Assembly: GCA_009929445.1 (NCBI GenBank)
Contig: SAAL01000008.1
Coordinates: forward strand, 1 to 59,634
DNA: 59,634 nucleotides
Reading direction: 5' to 3'
From: Bacteroidia bacterium
GTDB lineage: Bacteria > Bacteroidota > Bacteroidia > Bacteroidales > Paludibacteraceae
Position 1 is the stretch's first letter; the number at the start of each line of letters is the position of its first letter. The notes under the pieces were generated by a model. It ran no database searches and had not been told where the DNA came from. It saw nothing but the letters and a program-made list of their open reading frames with translations. Below, one piece after another: positions 16,261-25,078 of the stretch. A program made the position numbers and the translations under genes.

Positions 16261-17532
16261 ATGAAGATTCGACTTATTATCATGAATTTTCTCCAGTTCT
16301 TCGTATGGGGAGCCTGGATGATGACCCTTGGGCATTATGGATTTGTAGAAAAACAATGGAACGGAGCTGAGTTTGGCTTAGTATTTTCCACCATGGGTTT
16401 TGCATCGCTCATTATGCCTACTCTGTTTGGCATCATAGCCGACAAATGGAAAGCAAACTACGTGTATTCAATACTGCATTTGCTGTTTGGAATTACTATG
16501 TGCTTTCTTCCGCTGATTGACGCACCCATTCCGTTTTTCTGGGTTCTCTTTGTTGCCATGTCTTTTTACATGCCTACCATCGGGTTGAACAACTCCATCG
16601 GTTTTGGATTATTAAAAAATGAAGGAAAGGATCCTACAACGTACTTTCCGCCCATCCGCGTGTGGGGAACTATTGGATTTATTGCAGCCATGTGGATCAC
16701 CAATGTATTCACCAAGGAATGGGGCTTCGGTATGAGCATTAAAGTATCGTTTATCATTTCTGCTATCTTTGCTTTCGTTCTATCGCTGTTTTCGTTCTTT
16801 TTTCTTCCTGTACTCGACGGTAAAAAGGAAAAATCAGCCCAAACTAAAAAAACATTTGCCCAAAAACTCGGACTGGAAGCATTTATTTTATTCAAACAGA
16901 AGAAAATGGCGCTTTTCTTTCTTTTCAGTCTATTTCTCGGGGGAGCATTGCAACTCACCAATGCCTACGGCGACAGTTTTCTGCAGGATGCTACCGTATT
17001 TCCAAAAGGTGAACTCATTAATAATTTCTCGACCATCATCCTGTCCATTTCGCAGATTTCCGAAACCTTGTTCATTCTGGCCATTCCATTTTTTATGAAA
17101 CGATTTGGTATCAAAAATGTAATGCTTTTCAGCATGATAGCGTGGGTACTTCGTTTCGGCTTGTTCGGAATTGCTCAGAATTCTATACCGGGATTTATAT
17201 TTATCATTGCATCGTGTATCATTTACGGAATGGCTTTCGATTTCTTCAACATTTCAGGAGCATTGTTTGTCGAAAAAAATACCGATTCAAAAATTCAGTC
17301 GTCGGCTCAGGGAGTATTCATGCTGATGACCAACGGTGTAGGAGCTGTGATAGGGAATATAGTTGCCGGACTGGTGATAGCCAAATGGTTTGAAGACCCG
17401 GTGACACATGTGAAAGACTGGCAGGGCATCTGGTTTACCTTTTCTGCCTATGCGCTTGTTATAGCCATTCTTTTCGTCATTTTCTTCAAATACAAGCATG
17501 TGAAAGAAGAAGTTGCCGATTTCAGGCATTGA
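16261..17532 (+). CDS. Nucleoside permease (NupG family MFS transporter)
   Basis: A 423 aa inner-membrane protein with about 12 hydrophobic segments. The start MKIRLIIMNFLQFFVWGAWMMTLG and the block FWGAW-type N-terminus with PTLFGIIADKW match the NupG/XapB nucleoside:H+ symporter family. It would import nucleosides for salvage. Monocistronic in appearance, with a heptamer repeat array upstream and a non-coding AT-rich stretch downstream. Confidence 0.9.
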   Translation: MKIRLIIMNFLQFFVWGAWMMTLGHYGFVEKQWNGAEFGLVFSTMGFASLIMPTLFGIIADKWKANYVYSILHLLFGITMCFLPLIDAPIPFFWVLFVAMSFYMPTIGLNNSIGFGLLKNEGKDPTTYFPPIRVWGTIGFIAAMWITNVFTKEWGFGMSIKVSFIISAIFAFVLSLFSFFFLPVLDGKKEKSAQTKKTFAQKLGLEAFILFKQKKMALFFLFSLFLGGALQLTNAYGDSFLQDATVFPKGELINNFSTIILSISQISETLFILAIPFFMKRFGIKNVMLFSMIAWVLRFGLFGIAQNSIPGFIFIIASCIIYGMAFDFFNISGALFVEKNTDSKIQSSAQGVFMLMTNGVGAVIGNIVAGLVIAKWFEDPVTHVKDWQGIWFTFSAYALVIAILFVIFFKYKHVKEEVADFRH

Positions 17533-17902
17533 ACATTCGCTTTATTTCACAACGTAAAGAACAGTATTCTGTAATTAATTAAACCCAAGTTTGCAAATAA
17601 ACAAAATGATTATCCGTAATTAACGCAGTTATTCCATGATTTTTTTGTACCTTTATAGAGTAATTATAATCCTAACCACGACCGCATTAGGTACTATAAG
17701 AATTTGTAATTCGGATTGAAAAATCCTTGTAATAGAAAAGCTGGGATTCATTAAATCTCAGCAACAAGTGCTAAGTTTTTAGCGATTAAAGAACATATCC
17801 GCAAGGACGGGAACTTATTTTTATTTTATATATTAAAATTATCACGTATCACTTACGTGCTGGCAAAAATAGTTTGCACATCACTAAAATATCAATTGAT
17901 AA
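17533..17902. other. AT-rich gap before the foreign cassette
   Basis: 370 bp with no convincing reading frame, no strong hairpin and no clear promoter. Composition matches the AT-rich genes that follow more than nupG, so it probably belongs to the same insertion. Confidence 0.4.
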
Positions 17903-18646
17903 ATGACAATAGTGAATGACAAAAAGAAACATCTGCCAAAAGTGGAATATTCTGACACAACACTTAAAAAATTGAAGGTAGGAATCACTAAAGAAAATGC
18001 AACCAAGAAAATTTTAAACGAATTTATGTATCCCATTAAGAAATTTTCAAAAGGGATTTTTGCGATTTTAATTTTAAATATAGTCGTCGTTTTTTGTATG
18101 ATTATTTTTGATGCCTGTAACAAGGACACAATTGAACTTGATAGGGCTAAGCAAGCTAATACAAAATTCATTAAGGCTTTAGAAATTAATAAAAAATCAA
18201 TATCTGCTATTACATTTACCAAAAAAAATACTATCAAAAGCGATGGTACTATACAAAGAATTATTTCCCCTGCATCTAATGAAGTAGCCGTTTACGTACA
18301 ATTTCCTGAAAAAGTAACAACCGAAGAGTATAGTTTATTTGAAAATACAAATACGTTACAAGATATCGTTGATTTAATGCATGAAACTAATGCTATTCTC
18401 CAATATGAAACTACACCTACTAATGAAGATTATCAAATAAATCTTCCAATAGAAACAATTACAAACAGTCTGAACCCACTCGTTTTAGAGTCCAAACAAT
18501 ATTTGTATACAAAAGGATTTAGCGAACAAGATATTCAACAAATGATTGCCGAAGAAAATGCTGAAGAAGTTGATTTAATTCCTTTTGTAATGGCATTAAC
18601 TCAAACTGAGTCAAACCAAACTGTTGCAGCTAATAGTTTTTCCTAA
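17903..18646 (+). CDS. Hypothetical membrane/lipoprotein, 5' part of a frameshifted gene
   Basis: Unrecognised protein of 247 aa. A single hydrophobic segment (FAILILNIVVVFCMIIF, about 52-68) is followed by D-A-C-N-K-D, the sort of Cys-Asn-Lys-Asp lipidation site common in Bacteroidetes lipoproteins. If the ATG at 18026 (MYPIKKFSKG) is the start, it is a 206 aa lipoprotein; from 17903 it carries 41 extra charged residues. The rest is polar and soluble-looking. The frame stops at 18644-18646 right after a T-run, and skipping one T continues it smoothly (ANSFPNFFVSSTYGE) into the frame ending at 18881, which has no ATG of its own. AT-rich codons differ from the neighbours, suggesting transfer. 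Confidence 0.6.
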   Translation: MTIVNDKKKHLPKVEYSDTTLKKLKVGITKENATKKILNEFMYPIKKFSKGIFAILILNIVVVFCMIIFDACNKDTIELDRAKQANTKFIKALEINKKSISAITFTKKNTIKSDGTIQRIISPASNEVAVYVQFPEKVTTEEYSLFENTNTLQDIVDLMHETNAILQYETTPTNEDYQINLPIETITNSLNPLVLESKQYLYTKGFSEQDIQQMIAEENAEEVDLIPFVMALTQTESNQTVAANSFS

Positions 18647-18881
18647 TTTCTTTGTTAGTTCTACCTATGGAGAAATCACATGGAATGAGGCAGCTGCATG
18701 TGCTATTTCAGCATTGGTTTTCGACTTTGCGGGATTCGGATTTGCGTCTAGTGCGACTACATGGTCAATGGTTGCAATGAAAAGAGCATTTAAGGCTGTT
18801 GCCAAAAAAGCACTAGGTCCCGTAGGAGTTATGATTGCTGTAGCTGAATTTGGATTTTGTCTTGCCAACAACGCTAGTTGA
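18624..18881 (+). CDS. Hydrophobic Ala/Gly-rich C-terminal part of the frameshifted gene
   Basis: The frame has no ATG near its 5' end (only a TTG), which supports reading it as the 3' part of the 17903 gene after a +1 shift around 18639-18646. The encoded segment has WNEAAACAISALVFDFAGFG, FASSATTWS and a C-terminal block KRAFKAVAKKALGPVGVMIA ending FGFCLANNAS: amphipathic/hydrophobic, Ala-Gly-rich, with two Cys. Such tails resemble membrane-active bacteriocin-type peptides released from a precursor, but no named family is recognised. The next gene is a small two-span membrane protein, as an immunity protein would be. Function is inference only. Confidence 0.5.
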   Translation: MQLIVFPNFFVSSTYGEITWNEAAACAISALVFDFAGFGFASSATTWSMVAMKRAFKAVAKKALGPVGVMIAVAEFGFCLANNAS

Positions 18882-18889
18882 TAAACATT

Positions 18890-19078
18890 ATGAATATTAT
18901 GATATATCTTTCATTAATGGTGCCTTTCTCTTATTCCCTTATTAGGAATACAAGGCAACTTATTTCTGCTATACAAGAAAAAAATAACGATCAAATAAAA
19001 ACAAGTCTATTCTTTATAGGATTAACTCTTTTAATTGGTGTATTTGTTTATTTCTTTTTTGAAAAAATAAGCCATTGA
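18890..19078 (+). CDS. Small two-span membrane protein (possible immunity protein)
   Basis: A 62 aa protein from the ATG at 18890, beginning 9 bp after the preceding gene's stop. Two hydrophobic helices (IMIYLSLMVPFSYSLI and SLFFIGLTLLIGVFVYFFF) are joined by a polar loop RQLISAIQEKNNDQIK. The size, topology and position directly after a hydrophobic-peptide gene fit a self-immunity protein, but I recognise no family. A hairpin with T-run follows at 19096. Confidence 0.55.
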   Translation: MNIMIYLSLMVPFSYSLIRNTRQLISAIQEKNNDQIKTSLFFIGLTLLIGVFVYFFFEKISH

Positions 19079-19094
19079 TCATTAACATTGCTGG

Positions 19095-19352
19095 AGGGTG
19101 TCCAAAAAGTTTTGGGCACTCTTTTTTTTATGTGATTTTTGTTGTGTAATTGAAGAATATTTTGTAAATTTAAAGTATTATTATATAGTAGTTTATGGCA
19201 AAAATTACCTTCAAAGAATATAATCAAGGACAAGGGGTTTTGTTTCCTTTGAGCATTGACAGTAAAATCCCCGATGATCATCCTGTTCGGTTAATAAACG
19301 AAGTAGTAGAACAGTTAGATTTGCGTGGTGTTGATTTTGGATATAAAGGATT
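19095..19352 (+). mobile_element. IS1182-type insertion sequence remnant
   Basis: The IS end reads GGGTGTCCAAAA-AG-TTTTGGGCACTC (19096-19121), itself a near-perfect hairpin. From 19195 a transposase N-terminus begins (MAKITFKEYNQGQGVLFPLS, then IPDDHPVRLINEVVEQLD), as in IS1182-family transposases, but after about 52 codons (YKG near 19350) it ends at the dnaB terminator palindrome. More than 85% of the element is missing, so it is inactive. It sits between the AT-rich cassette and dnaB. Confidence 0.75.
19195..19352 (+). pseudogene. Truncated IS1182-type transposase
   Basis: N-terminal fragment of about 52 residues of a transposase normally around 450-500 aa; the frame continues meaninglessly through the dnaB terminator. 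No DDE residues remain. Confidence 0.75.
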
Positions 19353-19382
19353 AAAGCATCAAACCGGCCGGTTTGATGCTTT
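19353..19382. terminator. dnaB terminator, 30-bp perfect palindrome
   Basis: AAAGCATCAAACCGG followed at once by its exact reverse complement CCGGTTTGATGCTTT. It lies 10 bp past the dnaB stop on the minus strand and marks the point where the IS remnant breaks off. Confidence 0.85.
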
Positions 19383-19392
19383 TTATTTATTA

Positions 19393-20937
19393 TCAGAAAG
19401 GAACATCGCCCGGAGAGGACGGTGTTTGAATATACTCAGGCAAAGGTGCTGTCTGCAAATATTCAGGTGGCGTTTCGCTTTCGAAATCAGTATTCATTTT
19501 TGAGGAAATAACGGCAAAATTACCATCACCAAACGGATTTTCATCGGTCAGATTGAGGAATTTGGCATACGTTTTCTTGAATTTAAGCTTTACATCTCCT
19601 ACCGCGCCGTTTCGGTGTTTCGAAATAATGATTTCGGCAATTCCCTCGTACGAATTTCCCTGAGAATCTGCAGGTATGCCATAATATTCGGGACGGTGAA
19701 TGAAGCAAACCATATCGGCATCCTGCTCGATGGCTCCCGACTCGCGCAAATCCGAAAGCTGTGGTCGTTTGCCATCAATTCCAGTACGTCCTTCTACACC
19801 ACGGTTCAACTGCGACAGGGCAATGATGGGCAGATCAAGCTCTTTGGCGAGTCCTTTGAGCGACCGGGATATGAGGCTCACTTCCTGCTCGCGGCTGCCG
19901 AAAGAGAGCCCGCTGGCATTCATAAGCTGCAGGTAATCAATGATAATGCATTGAATATTATGTTCTTTTACCAGGCGGCGGGCTTTACTTCGCAACTCGA
20001 AAACAGACAGACTCGGCGTGTCATCCACATAAATGGGTGCACCGTACAGGTTGTTTACATCCTTGTCAAATCGTTCCCATTCGGCGGGAGTGAGCTGACC
20101 GTTTTTAATTTTCTCACCTTCGAGGTTGCACACATTCATCAACAAACGGTTGACTAACTGCACATTGGACATTTCCAATGAAAATATAGCCACCGGAGAA
20201 TTGTGGTCAACGGCCATGTTTTTAGCCATGGAAAGTATGAATGCCGTTTTCCCCATTGCCGGACGGGCTGCAATGATTATTAAATCGGACTTTTGCCAGC
20301 CGGATGTAATCTTATCCAGCGCATCGAATCCTGACGGCAGACCGCTTGCTCCCTGCTTTTTAGCTGCATCTTTCATTCTTTCGCGGGCTTCTTCTATCAC
20401 AGGATTAATCTGCACGACGTCCCTTTTCAGATTTTGCTGCGTAATTTCAAAAAGTTTGCCTTCGGCTTCCTGCATCAGGTCGTCCACGTCCATTTTTTCG
20501 TCAAAAGCCTTGGTCTGAATTTCGCTTGAAAGCCGTATAAGCTCTCTGGCAAGGTATTTCTGAACAATAATCTGTGAGTGGTAAATAAGGTGGGCTGCCG
20601 ACGAAACGCGCGAAGTCAGCAGTGTGATGTAGTAAGGTCCTCCCACCTCGTCGAGCGTACCTTTTCGGCGCAGCATTTCGGTCACGGTGTGCATATCAAT
20701 CGGATTTTGCTGCAAAGCCAGGTCAATGATTGCTTCAAAAATTTTCTGATGAACGGTTTTATAGAAATATTCCGGTTTCAGAATATCCGATATCATGGTG
20801 TAAGCATCCTTCTCGAGCATGATGGCTCCGAGCACATCTTCTTCGAGCTCAGGTGCCTGTGGCGGTAATTTCCCGTATTCATTGGCCGGAATAGGCGATG
20901 GAGTTTCTCTTTTTTTGTAATTGCGTTTTTCTACCAT
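19393..20937 (-). CDS. dnaB: Replicative DNA helicase DnaB
   Basis: Hexameric helicase of the chromosomal replication fork, 514 aa. N-terminal DnaB domain (APELEEDVLGAIMLEKDAY), linker, then RecA-like domain with Walker A ARPAMGKTAFIL, FSLEMSNVQLVNRLL, IIIDYLQLM (Walker B) and ALSQLNRGVEGR. A Pro/Thr-rich C-terminal tail follows. No intein is present. The integrative element at 54374 carries a distant DnaB-domain relative. Confidence 0.98.
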   Translation of the reverse strand: MVEKRNYKKRETPSPIPANEYGKLPPQAPELEEDVLGAIMLEKDAYTMISDILKPEYFYKTVHQKIFEAIIDLALQQNPIDMHTVTEMLRRKGTLDEVGGPYYITLLTSRVSSAAHLIYHSQIIVQKYLARELIRLSSEIQTKAFDEKMDVDDLMQEAEGKLFEITQQNLKRDVVQINPVIEEARERMKDAAKKQGASGLPSGFDALDKITSGWQKSDLIIIAARPAMGKTAFILSMAKNMAVDHNSPVAIFSLEMSNVQLVNRLLMNVCNLEGEKIKNGQLTPAEWERFDKDVNNLYGAPIYVDDTPSLSVFELRSKARRLVKEHNIQCIIIDYLQLMNASGLSFGSREQEVSLISRSLKGLAKELDLPIIALSQLNRGVEGRTGIDGKRPQLSDLRESGAIEQDADMVCFIHRPEYYGIPADSQGNSYEGIAEIIISKHRNGAVGDVKLKFKKTYAKFLNLTDENPFGDGNFAVISSKMNTDFESETPPEYLQTAPLPEYIQTPSSPGDVPF

Positions 20938-20960
20938 TTTTAATTTTCTGTTTTGGGTCT

Positions 20961-20968
20961 CAAAGTTA
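20961..20968 (-). promoter_or_regulatory. Likely dnaB promoter (-7 element)
   Basis: Reads TAACTTTG on the minus strand, 24 nt upstream of the dnaB ATG; the -33 element is not obvious. Confidence 0.5.
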
Positions 20969-21060
20969 CAAAAAGTATGAGTGATGTGAAATGAAAAAAA
21001 ATAATTCTTTCAACAAGTAATCAACAGTTAACTACGGCTTTGAAATACAAAAAAAATAGG

Positions 21061-21068
21061 TAATTTTG
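21061..21068 (+). promoter_or_regulatory. Likely ispE promoter (-7 element)
   Basis: TAATTTTG. It overlaps an upstream in-frame TTG (21066), which therefore cannot be the translation start; supports ATG 21093. Confidence 0.5.
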
Positions 21069-21092
21069 GCAAAAAAAATAAACATACAGGGT

Positions 21093-21911
21093 ATGACAGT
21101 ATATCCCAACGCCAAAATAAATCTGGGTCTGAATGTAGTGGAACGACGTTCGGACGGTTATCACAACATCGAAACCATTTTTTACCCCATCGGCATACAG
21201 GATGTGCTTCAGGTAGAACCTTCGGGTATGTGCAGTGATTACAGTTTCTCGTCGTCGGGCATTCCGGTTGGTGGAGATCCAGAGAACAATCTGATTATCA
21301 GAGCATTTCGTTTGCTTCGTTCTCATTATCAGTTTCCGCCCGTTGATATCACACTCCATAAGCAAATTCCATTCGGAGCCGGGCTGGGAGGTGGTTCGTC
21401 GGACGCTGCCTTCATGCTGAAAGCTCTGAATGAACTGTTCGAACTGAAAATTCCGACCCGAAAACTGGAACAGCTCGCCGCCGGACTCGGAGCTGATTGT
21501 CCGTTTTTTATCCGGAATGAACCAGTTTATGCCACGGGTATCGGAAATGTATTTACACCGATTGATTTATCGCTCAGAGATTACTGGCTGCTGCTTGTAA
21601 AGCCGGATATTCATGTTTCCACAGCTGAAGCTTATGCAGGCATTACACCTACACAGTCTGAAATATCGCTGACTGAATTAATTAAACTTCCGGTTGAAAC
21701 CTGGAAAAACTGCATTAAAAACGATTTTGAAAAATCGGTTTTCGAAAAGCAGCCTGAAATCGGCAAACTGAAAAACCAAATCTATGACCTGGGTGCACTC
21801 TATGCATCCATGTCCGGTTCCGGCTCATCGGTCTATGGTATTTTTGATGAGAAACCGGACTTCACAGGTTTGTTCGATGGATTTTTTGTAGCCTGCGGTT
21901 TGATGGATTGA
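21093..21911 (+). CDS. ispE: 4-diphosphocytidyl-2-C-methyl-D-erythritol kinase
   Basis: GHMP-family kinase of the non-mevalonate (MEP) isoprenoid pathway, 272 aa from the ATG at 21093. PNAKINLGLNVVERRSDGYH at the N-terminus, the glycine-rich ATP loop PFGAGLGGGSSDAA, and the C-terminal MSGSGSSVYGIF block are diagnostic. Divergent from dnaB. Confidence 0.97.
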   Translation: MTVYPNAKINLGLNVVERRSDGYHNIETIFYPIGIQDVLQVEPSGMCSDYSFSSSGIPVGGDPENNLIIRAFRLLRSHYQFPPVDITLHKQIPFGAGLGGGSSDAAFMLKALNELFELKIPTRKLEQLAAGLGADCPFFIRNEPVYATGIGNVFTPIDLSLRDYWLLLVKPDIHVSTAEAYAGITPTQSEISLTELIKLPVETWKNCIKNDFEKSVFEKQPEIGKLKNQIYDLGALYASMSGSGSSVYGIFDEKPDFTGLFDGFFVACGLMD

Positions 21912-21985
21912 TTTTTACGGATAAAAACGATTCTGTTTTTTCTCTTTTCAAATTATGATTAAGAATCGATTATTTTGGCTGCAAT

Positions 21986-23506
21986 TTAAAATCCGGTGTT
22001 GCTCACAAATGCTATTTTGGTGCTGTCGGGCGACCAGGAAGGCACATTGATTGTACCCTGTCCTCCGTATAAATAAGCAATTACTTGAGGTTTTCCACCC
22101 GCTGTGGGCATCATACGGATGTAAACATGCTTGTAAAACGGATGATCATCCGGTTTAACATCGTTATTGAATGTAAGGAATACGATCCATTTTCCATCGG
22201 GTGACAGGTGTGGAAACCAGTTATTCAAATTGTCAGAAGTGACTTGTTCCTGTTCGCTCCCATCGGGCTTCATTCGCCAGATTTGCATTTTTCCACTGCG
22301 CGATGAGTTGAAATAGATGTATTTTCCGTCGGGTGAATACTCCGAACCATCATCCAGCCCTTCAGAATCTGTAAGTTGTATTTCTTTTCCTCCTTTTTTT
22401 GAAATTTTGTATATATCGTATTTGTCATTTCGACCACCGGTGTAAATCATGAATTTCCCGTCGGGCGACCATCCGTGAAGATACGAAGGGCTTTTTGAGG
22501 TGACTCTTTTCGGCTTTCCTCCATTTACGGGAAGGTAATAAATCACCGATTGCCCGTTGTCTTTTTTACTGTGATGACTTATTCCGATGAATTTTCCGTC
22601 GGAACTGAGCACGTGATCATTGTTATTGTTATCTGCAAATTTTGTATTTATTACCGAGGTGTTGCCGGATGCTAAATCAAAGGAATAAAGCAAGCCTTTA
22701 CTATTGTATATCAGGGTTTTATTATCAGGTGTCCAGTTCGGAGCCTGGATAGAATATGCTACCTGGTGTATAATCTGCCGCTTACCGGTTGCCACATCCA
22801 TTATTTCGAGATTGCTACCCAGATAATCTCTGTAAGGTACCAGCTCGTCGCCGGCAGGAATTTCAATTCTTACGTTTTCGAAAACAGCTTTTTCGGTTAC
22901 ATCCGGATTGTGGGAGCAAATAAATATGCCAATAAACACTTCATCGGACATGATGTCACCCATGATTTGTTCGGTTATAAGCGTATCTCCCCATTGAGCA
23001 GCTGACATAGTGTATTTATTTCCTTTTCTGATAAGCTGAATTACATCGGGAGCTGTAATTTCCAGTTTTTTTTCATCCATATCGGCACCTGCTGCTTTTC
23101 GGTATTGAAGGGATGTAAGTCCGTCGCCATGAAGTAAAGCACTGATATGAGGCGAATTTGAATCGAGCGACTGACGAATCATCCAGCCTGTTTTACGGTG
23201 AGGATCGGTGCCTTTGCCCGTGAAATGAACCTGAGCTGTAAGAATAAAATCTCCTTTTATTTTTTTGTACAGATAATGAAATTCATCACTCCCAAACCAA
23301 ATGTTTTTTCCGGCACCGGTAAGTGTATATTCCTGTTTTTCAGAATTATACATCGCATCACCTTTTATTTTCACTTCACCGATATCCTTGTGGTAACAGA
23401 AAACGCCTAAATCGTTGCTAAACGACTGAGCAGATAAAAATCCGGAAGAATTCATAACATAAATTGCTAATGATAAAACGTTAAACCAAATTCTGTAATT
23501 TTTCAT
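21986..23506 (-). CDS. Secreted TolB-like beta-propeller protein with N-terminal lectin-like domain
   Basis: A 506 aa exported protein. A hydrophobic signal (about residues 8-26, ending SAQS) precedes a DUF1349-like jelly-roll domain (about 30-215; FILTAQVHFTGKGTDPHRKTGWMIR), then a propeller of PD40/WD40-like repeats: PDGKYIYFNSSRSGKMQIW, SPDGKWIVFLTFN and similar. Relatives are annotated as TolB-like or biopolymer-transport proteins, usually without experimental role. It follows the PQQ-like propeller gene after 27 bp on the same strand, so the two are probably cotranscribed and may act in the same periplasmic or surface process. Confidence 0.85.
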   Translation of the reverse strand: MKNYRIWFNVLSLAIYVMNSSGFLSAQSFSNDLGVFCYHKDIGEVKIKGDAMYNSEKQEYTLTGAGKNIWFGSDEFHYLYKKIKGDFILTAQVHFTGKGTDPHRKTGWMIRQSLDSNSPHISALLHGDGLTSLQYRKAAGADMDEKKLEITAPDVIQLIRKGNKYTMSAAQWGDTLITEQIMGDIMSDEVFIGIFICSHNPDVTEKAVFENVRIEIPAGDELVPYRDYLGSNLEIMDVATGKRQIIHQVAYSIQAPNWTPDNKTLIYNSKGLLYSFDLASGNTSVINTKFADNNNNDHVLSSDGKFIGISHHSKKDNGQSVIYYLPVNGGKPKRVTSKSPSYLHGWSPDGKFMIYTGGRNDKYDIYKISKKGGKEIQLTDSEGLDDGSEYSPDGKYIYFNSSRSGKMQIWRMKPDGSEQEQVTSDNLNNWFPHLSPDGKWIVFLTFNNDVKPDDHPFYKHVYIRMMPTAGGKPQVIAYLYGGQGTINVPSWSPDSTKIAFVSNTGF

Positions 23507-23533
23507 AACAATTGATTTTTAAAAGATTCAGTT

Positions 23534-25078
23534 TCAGGGTATGATATCATCCAGTTCAATCTCTCTCAGCACTTTATCGACGGCCTCATAGAGTTTACTG
23601 CCTTTCAGTAAAACTTTGGGTGAAGTTTTTATTTCAGCCAGCCGTTTGCCATCGTGGCTCACCACAGCCAGACTTCCTTCTTTGTACAGCAATTTGCATG
23701 TTGGACTCTCGAATAGTTTTTTATGAAATTCTCCGGTGGTAAGTTTCTGTTCTGTTTCCATCTTATCGTTCAGAATCAGCACATTACCCGTGCTCGTTGT
23801 TATCAGGTATTTCGATCTGTTTTGGCGGGCAGGGACAAATGTGTCGTCTTGCTGAAAGAAAGTTTTATCGTTGGCAAAGCTGTAGAGGTATCCGGAGTTT
23901 TTCAAATCAAATGATTTCTCAGAAAGGACAGTGTCTGTTTTCAACGAGAGTTGCACTATCTTGTTATGAAACAGGAGATTAATGGTATCTCCCTGTACTT
24001 CAAAATCATTCAGGATGAGCTTTTTCTCGTCGAAACTTCTGAAATACACTTGTGCTCCATCCATTTCGTTAAATACAGCTACAAAAGGACGTCCGTATTC
24101 TCTCATATTTCCGTTTTCATAGGCTATACCTTTGTTAATCAGGTAAATATTTCCATTCTTACGATAAACTGCTGAAGCGCTGCAAAGGTCTTTCGGTAAT
24201 TGAGTGGTCCAGATTTCAGTACCATTAGAATTCAGACGGCCTATTTGCCCTGCAGAAGCCAGGTAAATGCCTGTACTGTCTGAGAGTGTATTTGATACTA
24301 TGCCGGTGATTACATCAACGTTTGGAATAACCGTCACGCCCGTGAGTACTCCCAGCATTACACTGCCCAACCCTCTTGCCACCGCTTCGCCGGTTTGTTT
24401 TTTTCCTGTATGAGCTTTGTAATCCCAGCCCAACCCGTTTTTCAGATTGATGGCATACAAACCGCCGGACGTTATCAGGATTAGGCTGTCGTTGATTTTT
24501 GTTATGTCGTTCCAGCCATAGGTGCGATCCAGGTTGCGTTTCCAGATTGTATTTCCGTTGTTCAAATCAATGCCTTCCAAATTATCTGAAGCAGGATTCA
24601 GGGAGTTAAATTTATACCCCACCCCTGTTCCGGTTTTTTTATCGGCGTAAAAGATTTGTGTCTTTCCTGTCCATTTTTCAGCACCGGTAGCTTCGTCGAG
24701 TGCTGTTACGCTGTAGGGTTTCAACAGAAATGGTCGTCCGCCTGTCAACGTTGCATTTTCTTCCGGAAAATTGATTTTTTTGGACCACCGTGGCATTTGC
24801 GTCTTCAAATCATAAAGTACAAAATCTCCTGATTTGTTCAGGCTCTTTCCGTTTTTACTCACTCCGCGAAGTTGTACAGCTGCAACTCCATCCATTTCAT
24901 CAATCTCAAACGCATCAATTCTCTCGGGAAACATGTATTCAGTTGCCTGAATATCAGCACTCTTCACATAGTCATAACCCTGAGTGACAGGCCTGATTAT
25001 CACAACAATGTCATTTTGTTGAGCTTGCATGACGGATGCAAAGAAGAGACAGATCAAAGTAAAGCGGAATTTATTCAT
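23534..25078 (-). CDS. Secreted PQQ-like beta-propeller protein
   Basis: A 514 aa exported protein with signal peptide MNKFRFTLICLFFASVMQAQ and a PQQ-like (quinoprotein-type) propeller built of repeats such as ALDEATGAEKWTGKT, GIDLNNGNTIWKRNLD and LNSNGTEIWTTQL. No PQQ-dependent dehydrogenase active-site pattern is evident, so it is a BamB-like or structural propeller rather than an enzyme. A Gly-rich hydrophobic insertion (GLGSVMLGVLTGVTVIPNVD, near 235-255) is unusual for a soluble propeller. First gene of a probable two-gene unit with 21986-23506. Confidence 0.8.
   Translation of the reverse strand: MNKFRFTLICLFFASVMQAQQNDIVVIIRPVTQGYDYVKSADIQATEYMFPERIDAFEIDEMDGVAAVQLRGVSKNGKSLNKSGDFVLYDLKTQMPRWSKKINFPEENATLTGGRPFLLKPYSVTALDEATGAEKWTGKTQIFYADKKTGTGVGYKFNSLNPASDNLEGIDLNNGNTIWKRNLDRTYGWNDITKINDSLILITSGGLYAINLKNGLGWDYKAHTGKKQTGEAVARGLGSVMLGVLTGVTVIPNVDVITGIVSNTLSDSTGIYLASAGQIGRLNSNGTEIWTTQLPKDLCSASAVYRKNGNIYLINKGIAYENGNMREYGRPFVAVFNEMDGAQVYFRSFDEKKLILNDFEVQGDTINLLFHNKIVQLSLKTDTVLSEKSFDLKNSGYLYSFANDKTFFQQDDTFVPARQNRSKYLITTSTGNVLILNDKMETEQKLTTGEFHKKLFESPTCKLLYKEGSLAVVSHDGKRLAEIKTSPKVLLKGSKLYEAVDKVLREIELDDIIP

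Noticed and set aside
18667-18745. Independent short gene starting at the ATG at 18667
   Set aside because: It is in a different frame from the Ala/Gly-rich segment and terminates quickly; the frameshifted continuation explains the coding signal better.
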